Shown here: one piece after another, positions 10,780-21,768 of the stretch
Numbering within the stretch: the stretch's first letter is position 1
Layout of the letters: each line of letters starts with the position of its first letter
Assembly (NCBI GenBank): GCA_930367205.1
Contig: OV884011.1
Span: 126,799,208-126,863,207, forward strand
Length of the DNA stretch: 64,000 nucleotides
Source: Acanthosoma haemorrhoidale
Lineage: Eukaryota; Arthropoda; Insecta; Hemiptera; Acanthosomatidae
Reading direction: 5' to 3'
Translations under genes and position numbers: made by a program
Notes under the pieces: model-generated
The model's database searches: none
Seen by the model: only the letters and a program-made list of their open reading frames with translations
Told to the model about the DNA's origin: nothing

Positions 10780-13700
10780 TTATTCTGCCTTGTCCAGCCA
10801 CAAGATCGCATTGAGGAATTTATAAGTCATATTGATAATCTGAAATATTTAATATAATAATCAACGAAACACATAATAAACTGTATTATATCAATAATGT
10901 TAATATTTTATTACTGTGTAAAATGTATACCAGCACTCACCGATAAAAAAAGCACCATTTCGAAATCAGCCAAATTTTTATAATGCAAACGCAGAATTTT
11001 GGACGCACCGAGCATAACCATTCTCAGTTTCTTCTTAGATTGAATATCATGTTCGTACCACATGCTGTTGTATGCATCTTGGAACAACAATTCGCTCTGT
11101 AGGCGATGTCAATTATTATTTGTAATTATCAAGTTTTAATTAAAATATTTCATTTTACGGAAATGATTACCTCAGTACTAATCTTGCTGCCACAATAGCA
11201 TATTATGTAAGGTATTATGTAACAGAAAACGAAATTTATTATGCTTGCCGCCATGTTATCTCTTCTTCCCTCTTTTATATGAACCTGAAACAGTATGGCT
11301 GCTTGGAAATGTAAGTTATAAGGAATGATACGATTCAGAATTTTCGAATAATTTCGCACTAATAAAATATATTCAAGTATAATATTATAAGGATAAGGTT
11401 ACCTTGTATAGAACATATGCAGAGCAAGAACACTCAATTGTAACGGCGTTCATCTCGAAATAAAGGAGCCAAGAAAATAGGTCATTGATAGTATTCAATA
11501 ATCTGTAGTATGAATTTGTATATTAAAATAGGTTTATTTTACTTTCGTTTATGTTTTTTTTTTTTTTTGAATGAACATGTAAGTGCATAGTCTTGTTGTG
11601 TAGAGTTGTGAGTGCACAAAGTATTTCGAGAGATTGCTCACTTCACGTTTCAAACATATTTAAGCGCCCCAGAAGCCAGGAAGGGCAAAGGCGGAGGGAC
11701 TAGCGATGAAAACCATGTTGCTTACACAAAGTATCGTTTAAGTCTGCACAGTGAATATAGTTATGTTAAGTATACAAACATTTATTGATTGATTGTAAAC
11801 AATGATGATAATAATAATTAAAGATTATTGATAAAAATAATATAACATCTTTAATTGCAAAGATTGATGATAAAAATTTGTGAAAGATGTATTTTTGATA
11901 CTGAGAACACTTTGCAATACTTTCGTTGAGTTTAAAAGTAATTCATAAGTGATAGCATTTGAGTTAATTGGTAAGTTGTGTCTAGTGACAGACACCTGAA
12001 TTCAAAGAAAGGAGGTGTATAGAGCATTGCGTTAAACGAAAAATCGGTTCGAGAAAGAGATACTGTAAGTTAATCGAAAGAAGGAGTTGTGCTTGGGCTA
12101 GTTTCACTGTTAACAGTTGTACTCAATACAAAAGAAGAAAAGCCCCTAAACTCGCCTGCAGTGTATGTTCTCTGCAATCAAAGCCACCCGGCCAACTATA
12201 CGGGCTGCAAGGCTAATAGAATCCTCAAGTCCAGGAGCGAACAACGACGTCGGCCAGAAGAAGAGAAGCCAGCCACAGGTAGCTCAAGAAGCGCCCAAGC
12301 CAAAAATTTGATGCCTTCAGTCTCTTTTGCTGATGCCGTTCGGAACAGAGCAGTCACAGGCACTGCCCACTCATCGTCCGCAAGTTCCTATTCCTCAGCA
12401 TTCCGTTCATCCCACCAACCAACAAACCCAATCCTGAACTTGACTTATTTTTCTGCAATAGTTTAGAAACACTAAACTATTCACTTACACGCCTCGATGA
12501 ACTCTCCTCTGATCACAGCCTTTTTATCCTAACCAGTTCCCTAAGACCTATTCGCAAACTGCATTCTCCTTCATTTATTAGGGGACCTGTTGATTGGGAC
12601 CACTTCCGCCAGGTACTTACAGACTCTGTAGTCCTCAAAGTATCAATGAAAACATCCCACGACCTAGATAATAGAGTGCATTCTTTCACTACTCTACTCC
12701 AGAGGTCGGCGTGGGGGAGGCATCATCACCCCGCCGTCATCAAAAAATTCACACTAAAAATCCTTAACCTCAGTATCTCAAAGACCTAATCCAATCCAAA
12801 AGCCACTCGAGAACAGTGTGGCAGAGATCCTGACATCCTGCTGATCGTCACTCGTACAATCAGTACTGCAGATTGTCATCTTTCCGTTCCGATTCTTTTA
12901 ATTCCTACCTCTACTCTCTGTCTACCAGGGATAACTCCTTGTGGAGCACTGCACTGATGCCTTTCTGGACATAGCTCAAGCTTTTGACAGGGTCTGGCAC
13001 CCAGGTTTGCTTTACAAGCTTAAAAGATATTTACCGCAGGCCCTTTTCCTAATCCTACTTTGCAAACCACTTCTTTCAAGTCCGCTGTGGTTTAGAATAT
13101 TCTAACTACTATCCCATAAAAGCAGAAGTTCTACAGGGGAGCGTCCTGGATCCATCGTCTGTAATATATACACCGCTGATGTCCCCTCTACCACCAATAC
13201 CTTCTTGGCAACATTTGCAGATGACGACCCATCCAGATCCTAATATAGCATCCCATAACCTTCAAAAACACCTTGATGAGATCGAGTATTGGTGCAACCA
13301 ATGGCGAATCAAAGTTAATGAAGCAAAATGTTCCCACATTACCTTTACCCTCTGCCGCAAGTCCTCTCCACTAGTTTTATTAAATTCCATTCATCTCCCT
13401 GTATCCGAGACAGTACGGTACTTAGGCTTCCATCTAGACAAAAGACTGACCTGGAACCCACATACGAGACTAAAAGGACAAGAACTAAACAGACGCTTTG
13501 GACAACTCTACAGACTACTTCAAAGGACATCCCATCTCTCAATAGAAAATAAATGACTAAACTACAAAGTCATACTTAAGACAATCTGGATATACGGAAT
13601 AGAGCTATGGAGGACAGCAAAAAGGTGGAACATCAAGCGCATCCAATCCTTCCAATCAAGTCCTGAGAACAATAGTTAATGACCCTTATCACGTCAGCAA

Positions 13701-16594
13701 CAAAACCCTTCATAACGATCTTAATATACCCTACATTCTTGAACTCATCCCTTCCAAGTTCATAAAATTCCATAGTAACCTATACAATCCCCCTAATCCC
13801 CTAGCACAGTTATTGCACTCCACTACTCGCCCCTATAATCCTCCTCGGATACTGTGTGGCCTTCTGACTTGCTATAAATACGTGACAGTGGGAGTCCTGG
13901 CAATCTTCAGTTTCTCCAATCATGTCCTGAGCTTCTGTTGCTCTCATGTTCTTAGTCAGCTTTCGCTGGTTCTTATCCAATGACGCGGCTGGTGGAGGAG
14001 CGTGGGGGACTTCCCAGGACTCCGCTTCCTCCATCGCACGCGAGGGAAGTACCGACCATGTGACTTGGGAGGTCTCTGGACTGTTTGTAAATACTGTATG
14101 AACGAGCGAGTGAATGAAAATTGTATATATAGTATGAATGAGATCATTTATCACAATTACTTATTGCCCAATGAGGCAGATTGTAATGTTAACATAATAA
14201 AGTTGTTGTTAATTAAAAAAATACAAGAAGAGATGACTTCAGAAAACTGCCAAGTTAAAAGTTAAAACAAGTTAAAGTTAAAAATTAGTCTGCAAACACG
14301 ATAACCTCAATCTAAGTATGTTAGATGCGTTAGTTCACTCAGTATCAGACATAGACTGGATGAGCTTGCGAGAAAGATCTCTACGAGTCCTCAGTGTGTT
14401 CCTCAGTCTCAAACTCCAAATCCCAGATATTCCTTGGACCTTGCCAGCCCCCTAATTCCTTACCGATTCCGTGATTTCACAGTCATTAAATAAGTTTTTA
14501 AAAACGCCAAGACACAACAGGATCAGAAAACCATTTTATTTTTTCACATTCTATATTCTTCATTTCATAATTACAAACATATTTTTTTCTAACTTGATTC
14601 GTAATTTTAGTCTGTAAAAAAATCATTTAATGAAAAAAAAAGTGAGGATACTTAGCCTTGGGTTAACTAATAAATATAAATTTAAATGGCCATATACGAA
14701 CTTGATGACCTCTTGATGTGCAGTAATGGTTTCCCTGGATATCTTCTCCTCCCTAAGTTTTCTACGGATCACCCTCATGTACGTGGCCAGCTGTTCAGAG
14801 AGTGTCAGGTAGGTGAAAAGGCTGGTAGAATTTCCCAAGAACGGTGGGATAACAGCTACCAACTGGAACGCCTTTGAGCGGACTGAATTAGATAAATATT
14901 TCAAAAGATAAGCATATAAGATCTCAAATAGCCAATGTACCTGCGAAAGGGCGAATATCTTCTTGGTGTCGAAGGGACTGATTATCTGGTAGGCAAGCTT
15001 GTCGGCGCCCATGAGCAGGTAGGCAGCGAAAATGAGGGTCGCGTTGAGGCTGGGCACGATTATCACGAAGTAGTTGTAGGACTTGTATAACAATTTGCAT
15101 CTGTTTTGACTTTTTTCCATTATCGTCTGCGCAACAGAAACGCTACAATCATTTTTGTTCCTGTTTTTCCAACATTATATGGGTTTCTACAGTCCAAAAG
15201 AATGGATCACAAAAAATGTTTGATTAAATCAGTTTAGGACTGTAAGCTGATTAGTGTGCTATATATTTTTCAAGTATATTGAAACAAATAAACTGCATTG
15301 AATTCAAGTTATATTGTTTAAAATTATCACATTTTACACCAGTATGTATTGTTGTAGGCTCAGCGTAGCAGCTTCAGAGTTTGAGTCATTCAAGATCATT
15401 GGTGATGGAGATATCAAAACCTTTTATAATAGAATCACGTGAAAACTGTTTTGTGATTGTATAGACAGAAGTGAGTGATAAACTTGTGCATTACGCATGA
15501 TCAAGGAAATTAACTGGCCATCTCAGTATCTGAACACAATTGCATTATATCATATTAGTTAGAATAATATTTGATCCTTAGGTGGGACCTGATTGCATAG
15601 TGTGTCAAAAATGAGCAAACACAGAAACATTGACAGTTTAAACCATTTAAACAGAATAAAAATTAAGCCTTAAAATAATAACAGAAGGCAATTACTTTTT
15701 TTTCATCACGGACACTTTCGTCACAAAAACGACAATATTGATATTCATGCCCATAGTGCCAATAATAATACGAACATAAATAATAATAGTAGTAAGACAT
15801 AAATTTATTTTTTTAATATGTTTTGTTTTTGCAGTTTAGATTTCGTGGTACTATTTAAAGTAGAAAAAGTTAATATGCGAGTTGGAAACAGCGGTATTTT
15901 ATTATAAATGAATTATGAACATATCATCCTACAATCGTTTTAGTATATAAAAAGTTAAATTATTCTATTCTGTTTATTTTCCTATGGATTGTGTACCTTG
16001 GTAGGTGGCAATTTTCTTCAGCTCTCGCATCTATACGCTTTTGTGTGTATACTGTGCTGGGCATTTACTACTTATTATAGTTTCAGGCAGCAAATAGAAT
16101 TAGTACAAACCTCTTCCTGAGCCTTGTATTAAAATATCTGTGTAATGAAATTCAATATATTCTTAATCATTGATTTATAACGAGGTTTGATTGATATATT
16201 ATGGTTAAGCACTCTCTCTCCTCCACTAACCTAAAACTAAATAACACCCCGCGTCAGTACATACCCTGTTGGTTGGCTGCTCGTACAGTTGGTCCCACAG
16301 CCCGTCGAATCTGCTCAACAGGGAATCAACCTTATCCTGTTGGAACCATGCATTGCATAGCTTGAGCAGTCCACTGAATATAGTGAGGCTGATCTGAACC
16401 GACTGGAGCTTCTCGATAGCAGCCCCTTCGGCCAGAAAGAAATAGAGCAGAGAGCCCACAATGCAGTAGAGGTAGGACGCCATGTTGAAGCCCGTCCACA
16501 ATCTATGCAGTGCAGGGTACCTGGCACTTCTCGGAGTCATCAAACCAGATACTTCGAGGGCTCGTCTTACCCAGCAGCTGGGGGGAGTGCACAT
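10780..16594 (-). CDS. Insect odorant receptor (7tm_6 family), complete, six exons
   Basis: This is a seven-transmembrane insect odorant receptor subunit, which forms odour-gated cation channels with Orco in sensory neuron dendrites. Exons: 16594-16265, 15126-14702, 11502-11403, 11284-11171, 11096-10941, 10839-10780. Joined, they give 394 codons in one open frame, the usual length for the family. Splice sites are AG/GT throughout with matching phases; the exon 2 donor (gttcgt) is weak. The start is the ATG at 16594, with an in-frame TGA two codons upstream. Hydrophobic segments lie near residues 40-57, 67-84, 125-150 and 170-190, and in later exons. The C-terminal exons carry the family signature: ending ISTE, then SELLFQDAYNSMWYEHD, a KKKLRMVML helix, and a final TM7 tail NMTYKFLNAILW. 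Intron 2 (14701-11503) holds a LINE. The family is certain; the subfamily and ligand are unknown. It is not Orco-like in length or sequence. Confidence 0.9.
12000..14202 (+). mobile_element. Jockey-like LINE, near full span but internally deleted
   Basis: It lies antisense in intron 2 of the odorant receptor. In order it shows an ORF1 zinc-knuckle region, the end of the endonuclease domain (LDELSSDHSLFIL at about 12500), RT pieces (AQAFDRVWHPGLLYKLKRY at about 12970; FLATFADD at about 13205; VRYLGFHLDKRLTWNPHTRL at about 13413), the end of ORF2 and a 3' UTR. The 3' UTR has the gaatgagcgagtgaatga-like unit and a terminal hairpin (TGCC...GGCA), and ends in ATAATAAAG. Deletions between endonuclease and RT plus many stops make it inactive. 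The 5' boundary is uncertain: GC-richer sequence from about 11560 may be its 5' UTR. Confidence 0.8.
12089..12466 (+). pseudogene. LINE ORF1 (gag-like) C-terminal fragment with zinc knuckle
   Basis: The open frame contains CNQSHPANYTGCKANR, matching the last CCHC knuckle of Jockey-type ORF1 proteins (C--C---H-A-Y-GC). A charged and then serine-rich tail follows, with PSVSFADAVR, a motif common in these proteins. The N-terminal part with the other knuckles is missing. The frame fuses at its end with endonuclease sequence read in a different frame. The protein would have bound LINE RNA. Confidence 0.65.
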
Positions 16595-16599
16595 CTCTC

Positions 16600-17428
16600 A
16601 CAGATTAAGTGGTTGCAGGATTAAATAATGGTTCATTTACTGAAACATTTTTAGAAGAATTCTAAATTACTCCACGCAAAAAATGTAAATCACCAATTTG
16701 TCTTTTTGGAAATAATATCCTAGAATACAACTCTAGAGTCTAGGCAAGTTAATTATCCATTTATATGTGTATGAGCCGGTTTAAAAGTTAATTTTCCAAT
16801 ATAAAATAAAACGAGTAACAATAAAACATGCATTGTAAAATTACATCACATTTTTTTTTCAATACCCCTTGATGTTGATTTATAATCTGTAAGAAACTGA
16901 ATAAAATTAAATTTCACCTGGTAATTTTATATTTTTGAGACCAAGATACATTTTATACCAGTATATAAAGTTATATAACTGACTGACTTATTGAATGCAT
17001 TTATATACTACAGGTACATTGAAATTAGGAACTGACGGGGCCCACCCTCCAGCACACCACTTTCCTAAGTTTCTGTTATATCTTAATATCATACCTGTGG
17101 TAATCATTGGGTAGAGAGGTTGTTTGAGGAAGGAATCTGGTGAGTATTGGGGAGAATTAGACACTTCTGATATCTTAAAACCCTACTCTAATATCTAAAA
17201 TTTGCACTGAGAGTAAACTACGGATCTTTTAAATTTATTCATGTAAACTTAAATAAAAAATACGTTGACTGTTTTGAAATTTTATAAAAACTTTTGATGT
17301 TTTAGAAAATAATTTATAAACCGCCGAGGCCTTTATTGGCGCGGAGGAAGATTCCTAAAGAGCTTGGCATCTCTTCAACTTTTCTGTACAAACTAAGAAT
17401 GCTGCAATCGTACCTATATGAACACTTT
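16600..17428. other. 5' flank of the odorant receptor; no other gene seen
   Basis: AT-rich sequence upstream of the receptor start codon. It should hold the minus-strand promoter, but I cannot point to a convincing core element. No coding or repeat signal was recognised. Confidence 0.4.
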
Positions 17429-17441
17429 TAGGTGTCCATGA

Positions 17442-17722
17442 TGGTCAGCCTCCACTGGCTAGTATCCGGTGACGCGGCTGACGGAGGAGCGTGGGGGACT
17501 TCCCAAGACTCCGCTTTCTCTTTGCGGTGGATTTGGGGGGTCTCTGGGCTGTCTGTAAATATTATATGAATGAGCGAGTGAATGATGAACTGTAAATATT
17601 GTATGAATGAGCGAGTGAATGATGAACTGTAAATATTGTATGAATGAGAGCATATATCTTAATTACTTATTGCCTTATAAAAGGCAGATTGTAATTATTG
17701 CACAATAAAGGAATTATACTAC
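17442..17722 (+). mobile_element. 5'-truncated Jockey-like LINE, 3' UTR only, with target duplication
   Basis: A 13-bp direct repeat, TAGGTGTCCATGA, flanks the insert at 17429-17441 and 17723-17735; it is the target site duplication. The insert matches the 3' UTR of the LINE in the odorant receptor intron and is nearly identical, in opposite orientation, to 21522-21756. It has 2.6 copies of a 37-bp unit (17553-17589, 17590-17626, partial from 17627). It then has the hairpin GCCTTATAAAAGGC and the terminus CACAATAAAG plus a short AT-rich tail, with no long poly(A). Confidence 0.85.
17553..17649 (+). repeat. 37-bp tandem repeat inside LINE 3' UTR, 2.6 copies
   Basis: The unit begins CTGTAAATATTGTATGAATG and ends GTGAATGATGAA. 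Copies 1 and 2 differ by one base. The sister insert at 21522-21756 has one full unit plus a partial one, so unit number varies between copies. Confidence 0.85.
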
Positions 17723-17735
17723 TAGGTGTCCATGA

Positions 17736-20277
17736 GCACTTAGAGAACAACTAAGTGTCATTTATACGAAGTTACACATCAGATTTTAATTAAAGGTCAT
17801 TATTTCAACAATTTATTTGTGAACCAGCACATTATTCTACTCTTTCTATTTGTTACTTCTGTAATTACGTTTTAAATTTAGGTTTTTCTTAATTTCAAAA
17901 TAATATGTGTTGTTCGAGACAGACTATATTGAACTAAGTGGGTTATTTGTATATATCTTCATTTTGCTCATCCAACCCAAACATAAAACATGCTGATTTT
18001 CCGAAATTTCTATATATAACAGCAAAGCGAACTGAAAACAAATTGATATACATTTTCTGTACACGTGACAAATGTTTGTGTAGTCTCCCCAATATGGTAT
18101 TGCCCTATTTAAGATAACATCCTTCATTCCGACGATCTATAAATTAGCAAATAAATGGAAAATCTACAGCTGTACTTTTATTAATGAAGTAAACTATTAA
18201 TGAAGCTTTTTCTGTTATCATACATCTAAATCAATTTTCCTCTTCAACACATTCGAATAATCTGTAGATTATACTTCTATTCATTTGGCCGATGATACAG
18301 TTACACAAAATACCATTACGTATTTTATAATTAGCATTTTATAAGGCAGGAATAGTCTTGAAGTTGAAAGAACGGGAGCAAGTATATTATTTTTTTTAGC
18401 AGTATATAATTTTAATTTAGTTTTATCACACGCAGTTATATTGACAACAGACTAGCAATTACTGAGTACTGATTTTTAAAGATTTTGTTTATTCATATGG
18501 ACATTTTAATCGCCAAAATAACTTCCTTAATATATGAAAATTTAGCATAACGGAGAAGGCCGTTCCTCCACACCGAGAACTGGATCCACTGTAAGCTGAT
18601 ACTTTATCGGATGGTTCCATTAGCCACCCCAGAAGACTTGCAGGGCAAGTACTGAACTACTCGCTCTTATCTATGAACATAATCTTATTTATAAACATTG
18701 TCATTAAAGTATAGAATATTTTAAACATAAAAACTATATAAAATATATAAAAAAAACTATTCAATAAAACGAAAACCAGTTTTCACTGTTACAGTGTATA
18801 GAAGTTCGGTAGAGTATTTTATCCGACTCCAAAGGAGAGGTTCCGCTTATTCATATTCTTCAAGGTAGTTGTATGCGAGTTCTATTCGCTCGTAAAAATG
18901 ATTCAATCACTCTAGATGATTAAAACCTACACGCCCCTCCTGGCCTAAAGATTAGACCTCTGCGATAAAGAACATTTAGTTAACTAAAAAAAAATTATTT
19001 GAACTGCTTACACACTGTTTACGAACTGTTAAATCTTGGTTGGATAGAATGTCAAATATAAGCTGAAAAAGTGAGAAAATAAGAAATATTCTGTCGCAGT
19101 TATTGTGTATTTCGCGGGATAACCGGTCAAACAACTTCTAGGTGATATTTAAAAATTATGTTAAAGCTCTTGAAAGTGGATGTAACTGAAATAAGGACTC
19201 GTGTGCTCTCTTCTTGTAGTCAAGACATTCTGTCGGAAAAACAAATCAATCTTTGAAAAAAAAAGACGTGACTTTTCCTTTCAGTGTTTGTAAAGATGGC
19301 TGTTCAGTTTTTCTTTTCTGGCTGACGAGAAAAATAAGCAAACATTACGGTTTGCGTTAGGGTGGCAGTTAAGACAATTTAGCATAATCGGTGCCATTAT
19401 TGTGCTCTGGTCCACTACAAATGGTGATTCCGCCTTTTTCAACTCTGAACAAAACCATATTGAAATTTCAAGAGAATCCTATAACCTCAAAAGTATTAAT
19501 TTAGTTTTTTAACGGATTTATTTATCATATTATCCACAAGTAACTATTTTCAGGGCAGATGGTATTAAACAAAAGCTGGAATTCTACTTAAAGTAGGGGA
19601 AACCGGTGAATTAAGTAACAAATTTGATACTACATAAGGGACAATCAAGGAAATATGAAGCTAATTGCCATTTTATGTTTGTGAACACAATTGTATTATA
19701 TTACAAAGTAGTTATATTAATATTCAATTCACAGGAAAGACCGAAGAACTTATGTGAAAGCTACCAAGGCAAGCGAACTAGGCTAAAAACAAACTTCGGC
19801 AGCTTACTTGCTCAAACCAGAGTATACAAAATTAAGACCTTAACCTTGAAAAAATCAGTTTCCTCTAAATCCGTAATAGCTTCGAACTTACTGCATTTAC
19901 CACTGTTCAGCTTTTGACTGGCACTAGACCTTTGAAAAATGGAATGGAATGGTTGTCTAAAGGTCAAATGAGAGAGAGACATTAAAAAATTTAACGGCAA
20001 GTCGCCTAATCTGTTTCTAATTCCCCTTCACTAATGCCTCCTCATATTCTCTGAATTTCATAGAACAATATTGATAGAGCCTAGATAGTATAATCAATAT
20101 CATTATCATAACTGAATATCAACTGGAATATGTAAATGATTGACTAAAGGTAGATTAAGTCGATTAAATTTCCAACAATAGTCTCCAGAACACAAAATTA
20201 GATCACTTGTGAACTATTTAGGAAAAATTGTCATCCACCTCCTTGTCTACAATGAAAAAAAAAAAATCCTGTACTGT
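17736..20277. other. No gene recognised; AT-rich
   Basis: Several frames of 60-97 codons occur here, but none has domain-like sequence, splice-consistent partners or codon composition different from the background. No repeats were recognised. Confidence 0.45.
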
Positions 20278-20480
20278 CATTACATTGCGCCACTCATCCC
20301 TATAATCTTCCTTGGAGACTAAAGCGGCAGTGGCCTCGTGACTTGCTATAAATACTTGACAGTGGGAGTGGCAATGGTCAGTTCATATCCTGAGCGTCTG
20401 TGGCTCTCCCACTCTTGGTCAGTCTTCCCTGGCTCGTGTCACTGGCTGATGGGAGGGACTTGCCAACAATCGCTATGAGG
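20278..20480 (+). mobile_element. Jockey-like LINE fragment, ORF2 end and start of 3' UTR
   Basis: The sequence from GCGCCACTCATCCCTATAAT through GCAGTGGCCTCGTGACTTGC to the ACTGGCTGATGGGAGGGACT region aligns with the end of ORF2 and the first part of the 3' UTR of the copies at 13.8 kb and 29.0 kb. It is truncated at both ends, and the tandem unit and terminal hairpin are missing. Confidence 0.75.
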
Positions 20481-21509
20481 TGAAGCTTTAGTGAACTACT
20501 GTTTATAAAATCTCAAATTTAATTATCCGATTGGGTTCAGTTTTTATTTACATTAAAAGATCGTAGAGTGAAGATCATGGATGTAGTATACAACATGACA
20601 GCTTAAAGCTGTCAAAAGCGCATTTTTAATAAAAAGAAAAACAAATTATCAGTTGCGGAAATACAAAAATGCAGTTTTTATAAATGTTCTATTCAGATTA
20701 TTAATATCCTTCAAGTTCTTTGTCAGAGCTTGGACGCGACGCAACTTTCTTACAGAAAGATTGCAAATGTTTGCAAGTAGATCTAGACTTCTTTCTATAT
20801 ATAAAAATAAATAAAAACATGAGATTTAATAGTAGGCTGATCAGAAGGTAAATACAATATCATTAAATGAAATTAATACTAAACTTTTCCGAAGGGAAAC
20901 TTTCTCCCCCGTCCAAACAAACCTTTCAAAGTTATCTGTGAGAAAGGAACTCCAATGGAGCTCAAACCAATTATCAACTTTGTGTACAAATAATCCATTA
21001 GTTTAGATGGAAGAAATTTCCTCACGATTTTATTTTACATGTATTAATTAAATCAATACTTTTTTTTATTTCAACATTGTTGTATAACAGTATATTAAAT
21101 TTATTAATAGTCAAGTTGTCACATGATCTATAATTTACGAGCACTTTCAATACCATAAACCATCATATTCAGGTGTTTGGCAGTTTATCGTCCTTCCGGT
21201 CATTTCCTTGCAGTCTCACATATTTCTTTGTGGGATTTTCCAGTGTGGTCTGAACCTCGCTAGTTATTTGAAACAACTTTTTGTCTGCCCACAGGTTTTT
21301 AATATTTTCCGGTGGCTTAAGCACTTAATAGGTCGAAGAACTGACAGTGTCAAGCGCTTGATGGTTTGGGCCATCCAAAGAGCTAGTAATATTATAAATA
21401 ATAAAAAATTGTGTGCTGAAAAAAATTGTTTCAATTAACACTATTTTACCTATAAGACAAATCAGGGGTATTCAAAACTTAATGTGGACAAAGTCCTTTA
21501 ATGTTGGAA
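20481..21509. other. No gene recognised
   Basis: AT-rich spacer with no exon, repeat or RNA signal that I can support. Confidence 0.4.
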
Positions 21510-21521
21510 GGACAGATAATT

Positions 21522-21756
21522 TTTTGATTGGTAATTCCTTTATTGTGCAATAATTACAATCTGCCTTTTATAAGGCAATAAGTAATTAAGATATATGCTC
21601 TCATTCATACAATATTTACAGTTCATCATTCACTCGCTCATTCATACAATATTTACAGACAGCCCAGAGACCCCCCAAATCCACCGCAAAGAGAAAGCGG
21701 AGTCTTGGGAAGTCCCCCACGCTCCTCCGTCAGCCGCGTCACCGGATACTAGCCAG
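21522..21756 (-). mobile_element. 5'-truncated Jockey-like LINE, 3' UTR only, with target duplication
   Basis: A 12-bp direct repeat, GGACAGATAATT, flanks it at 21510-21521 and 21757-21768. The minus strand runs from a GGCTAGTATCCGGTGACGCG region through one full and one partial 37-bp unit, then the hairpin GCCTTATAAAAGGC, and ends CACAATAAAG plus a short AT tail. It is almost identical to 17442-17722 apart from one fewer tandem unit, so both are recent insertions. Confidence 0.85.
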
Positions 21757-21768
21757 GGACAGATAATT

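Noticed and set aside
11160..11171. Reading past exon 4 of the odorant receptor into EVIISVK
   Set aside because: The GAG|gtaatc donor and the in-phase exon at 11096 show that this is intron read-through.
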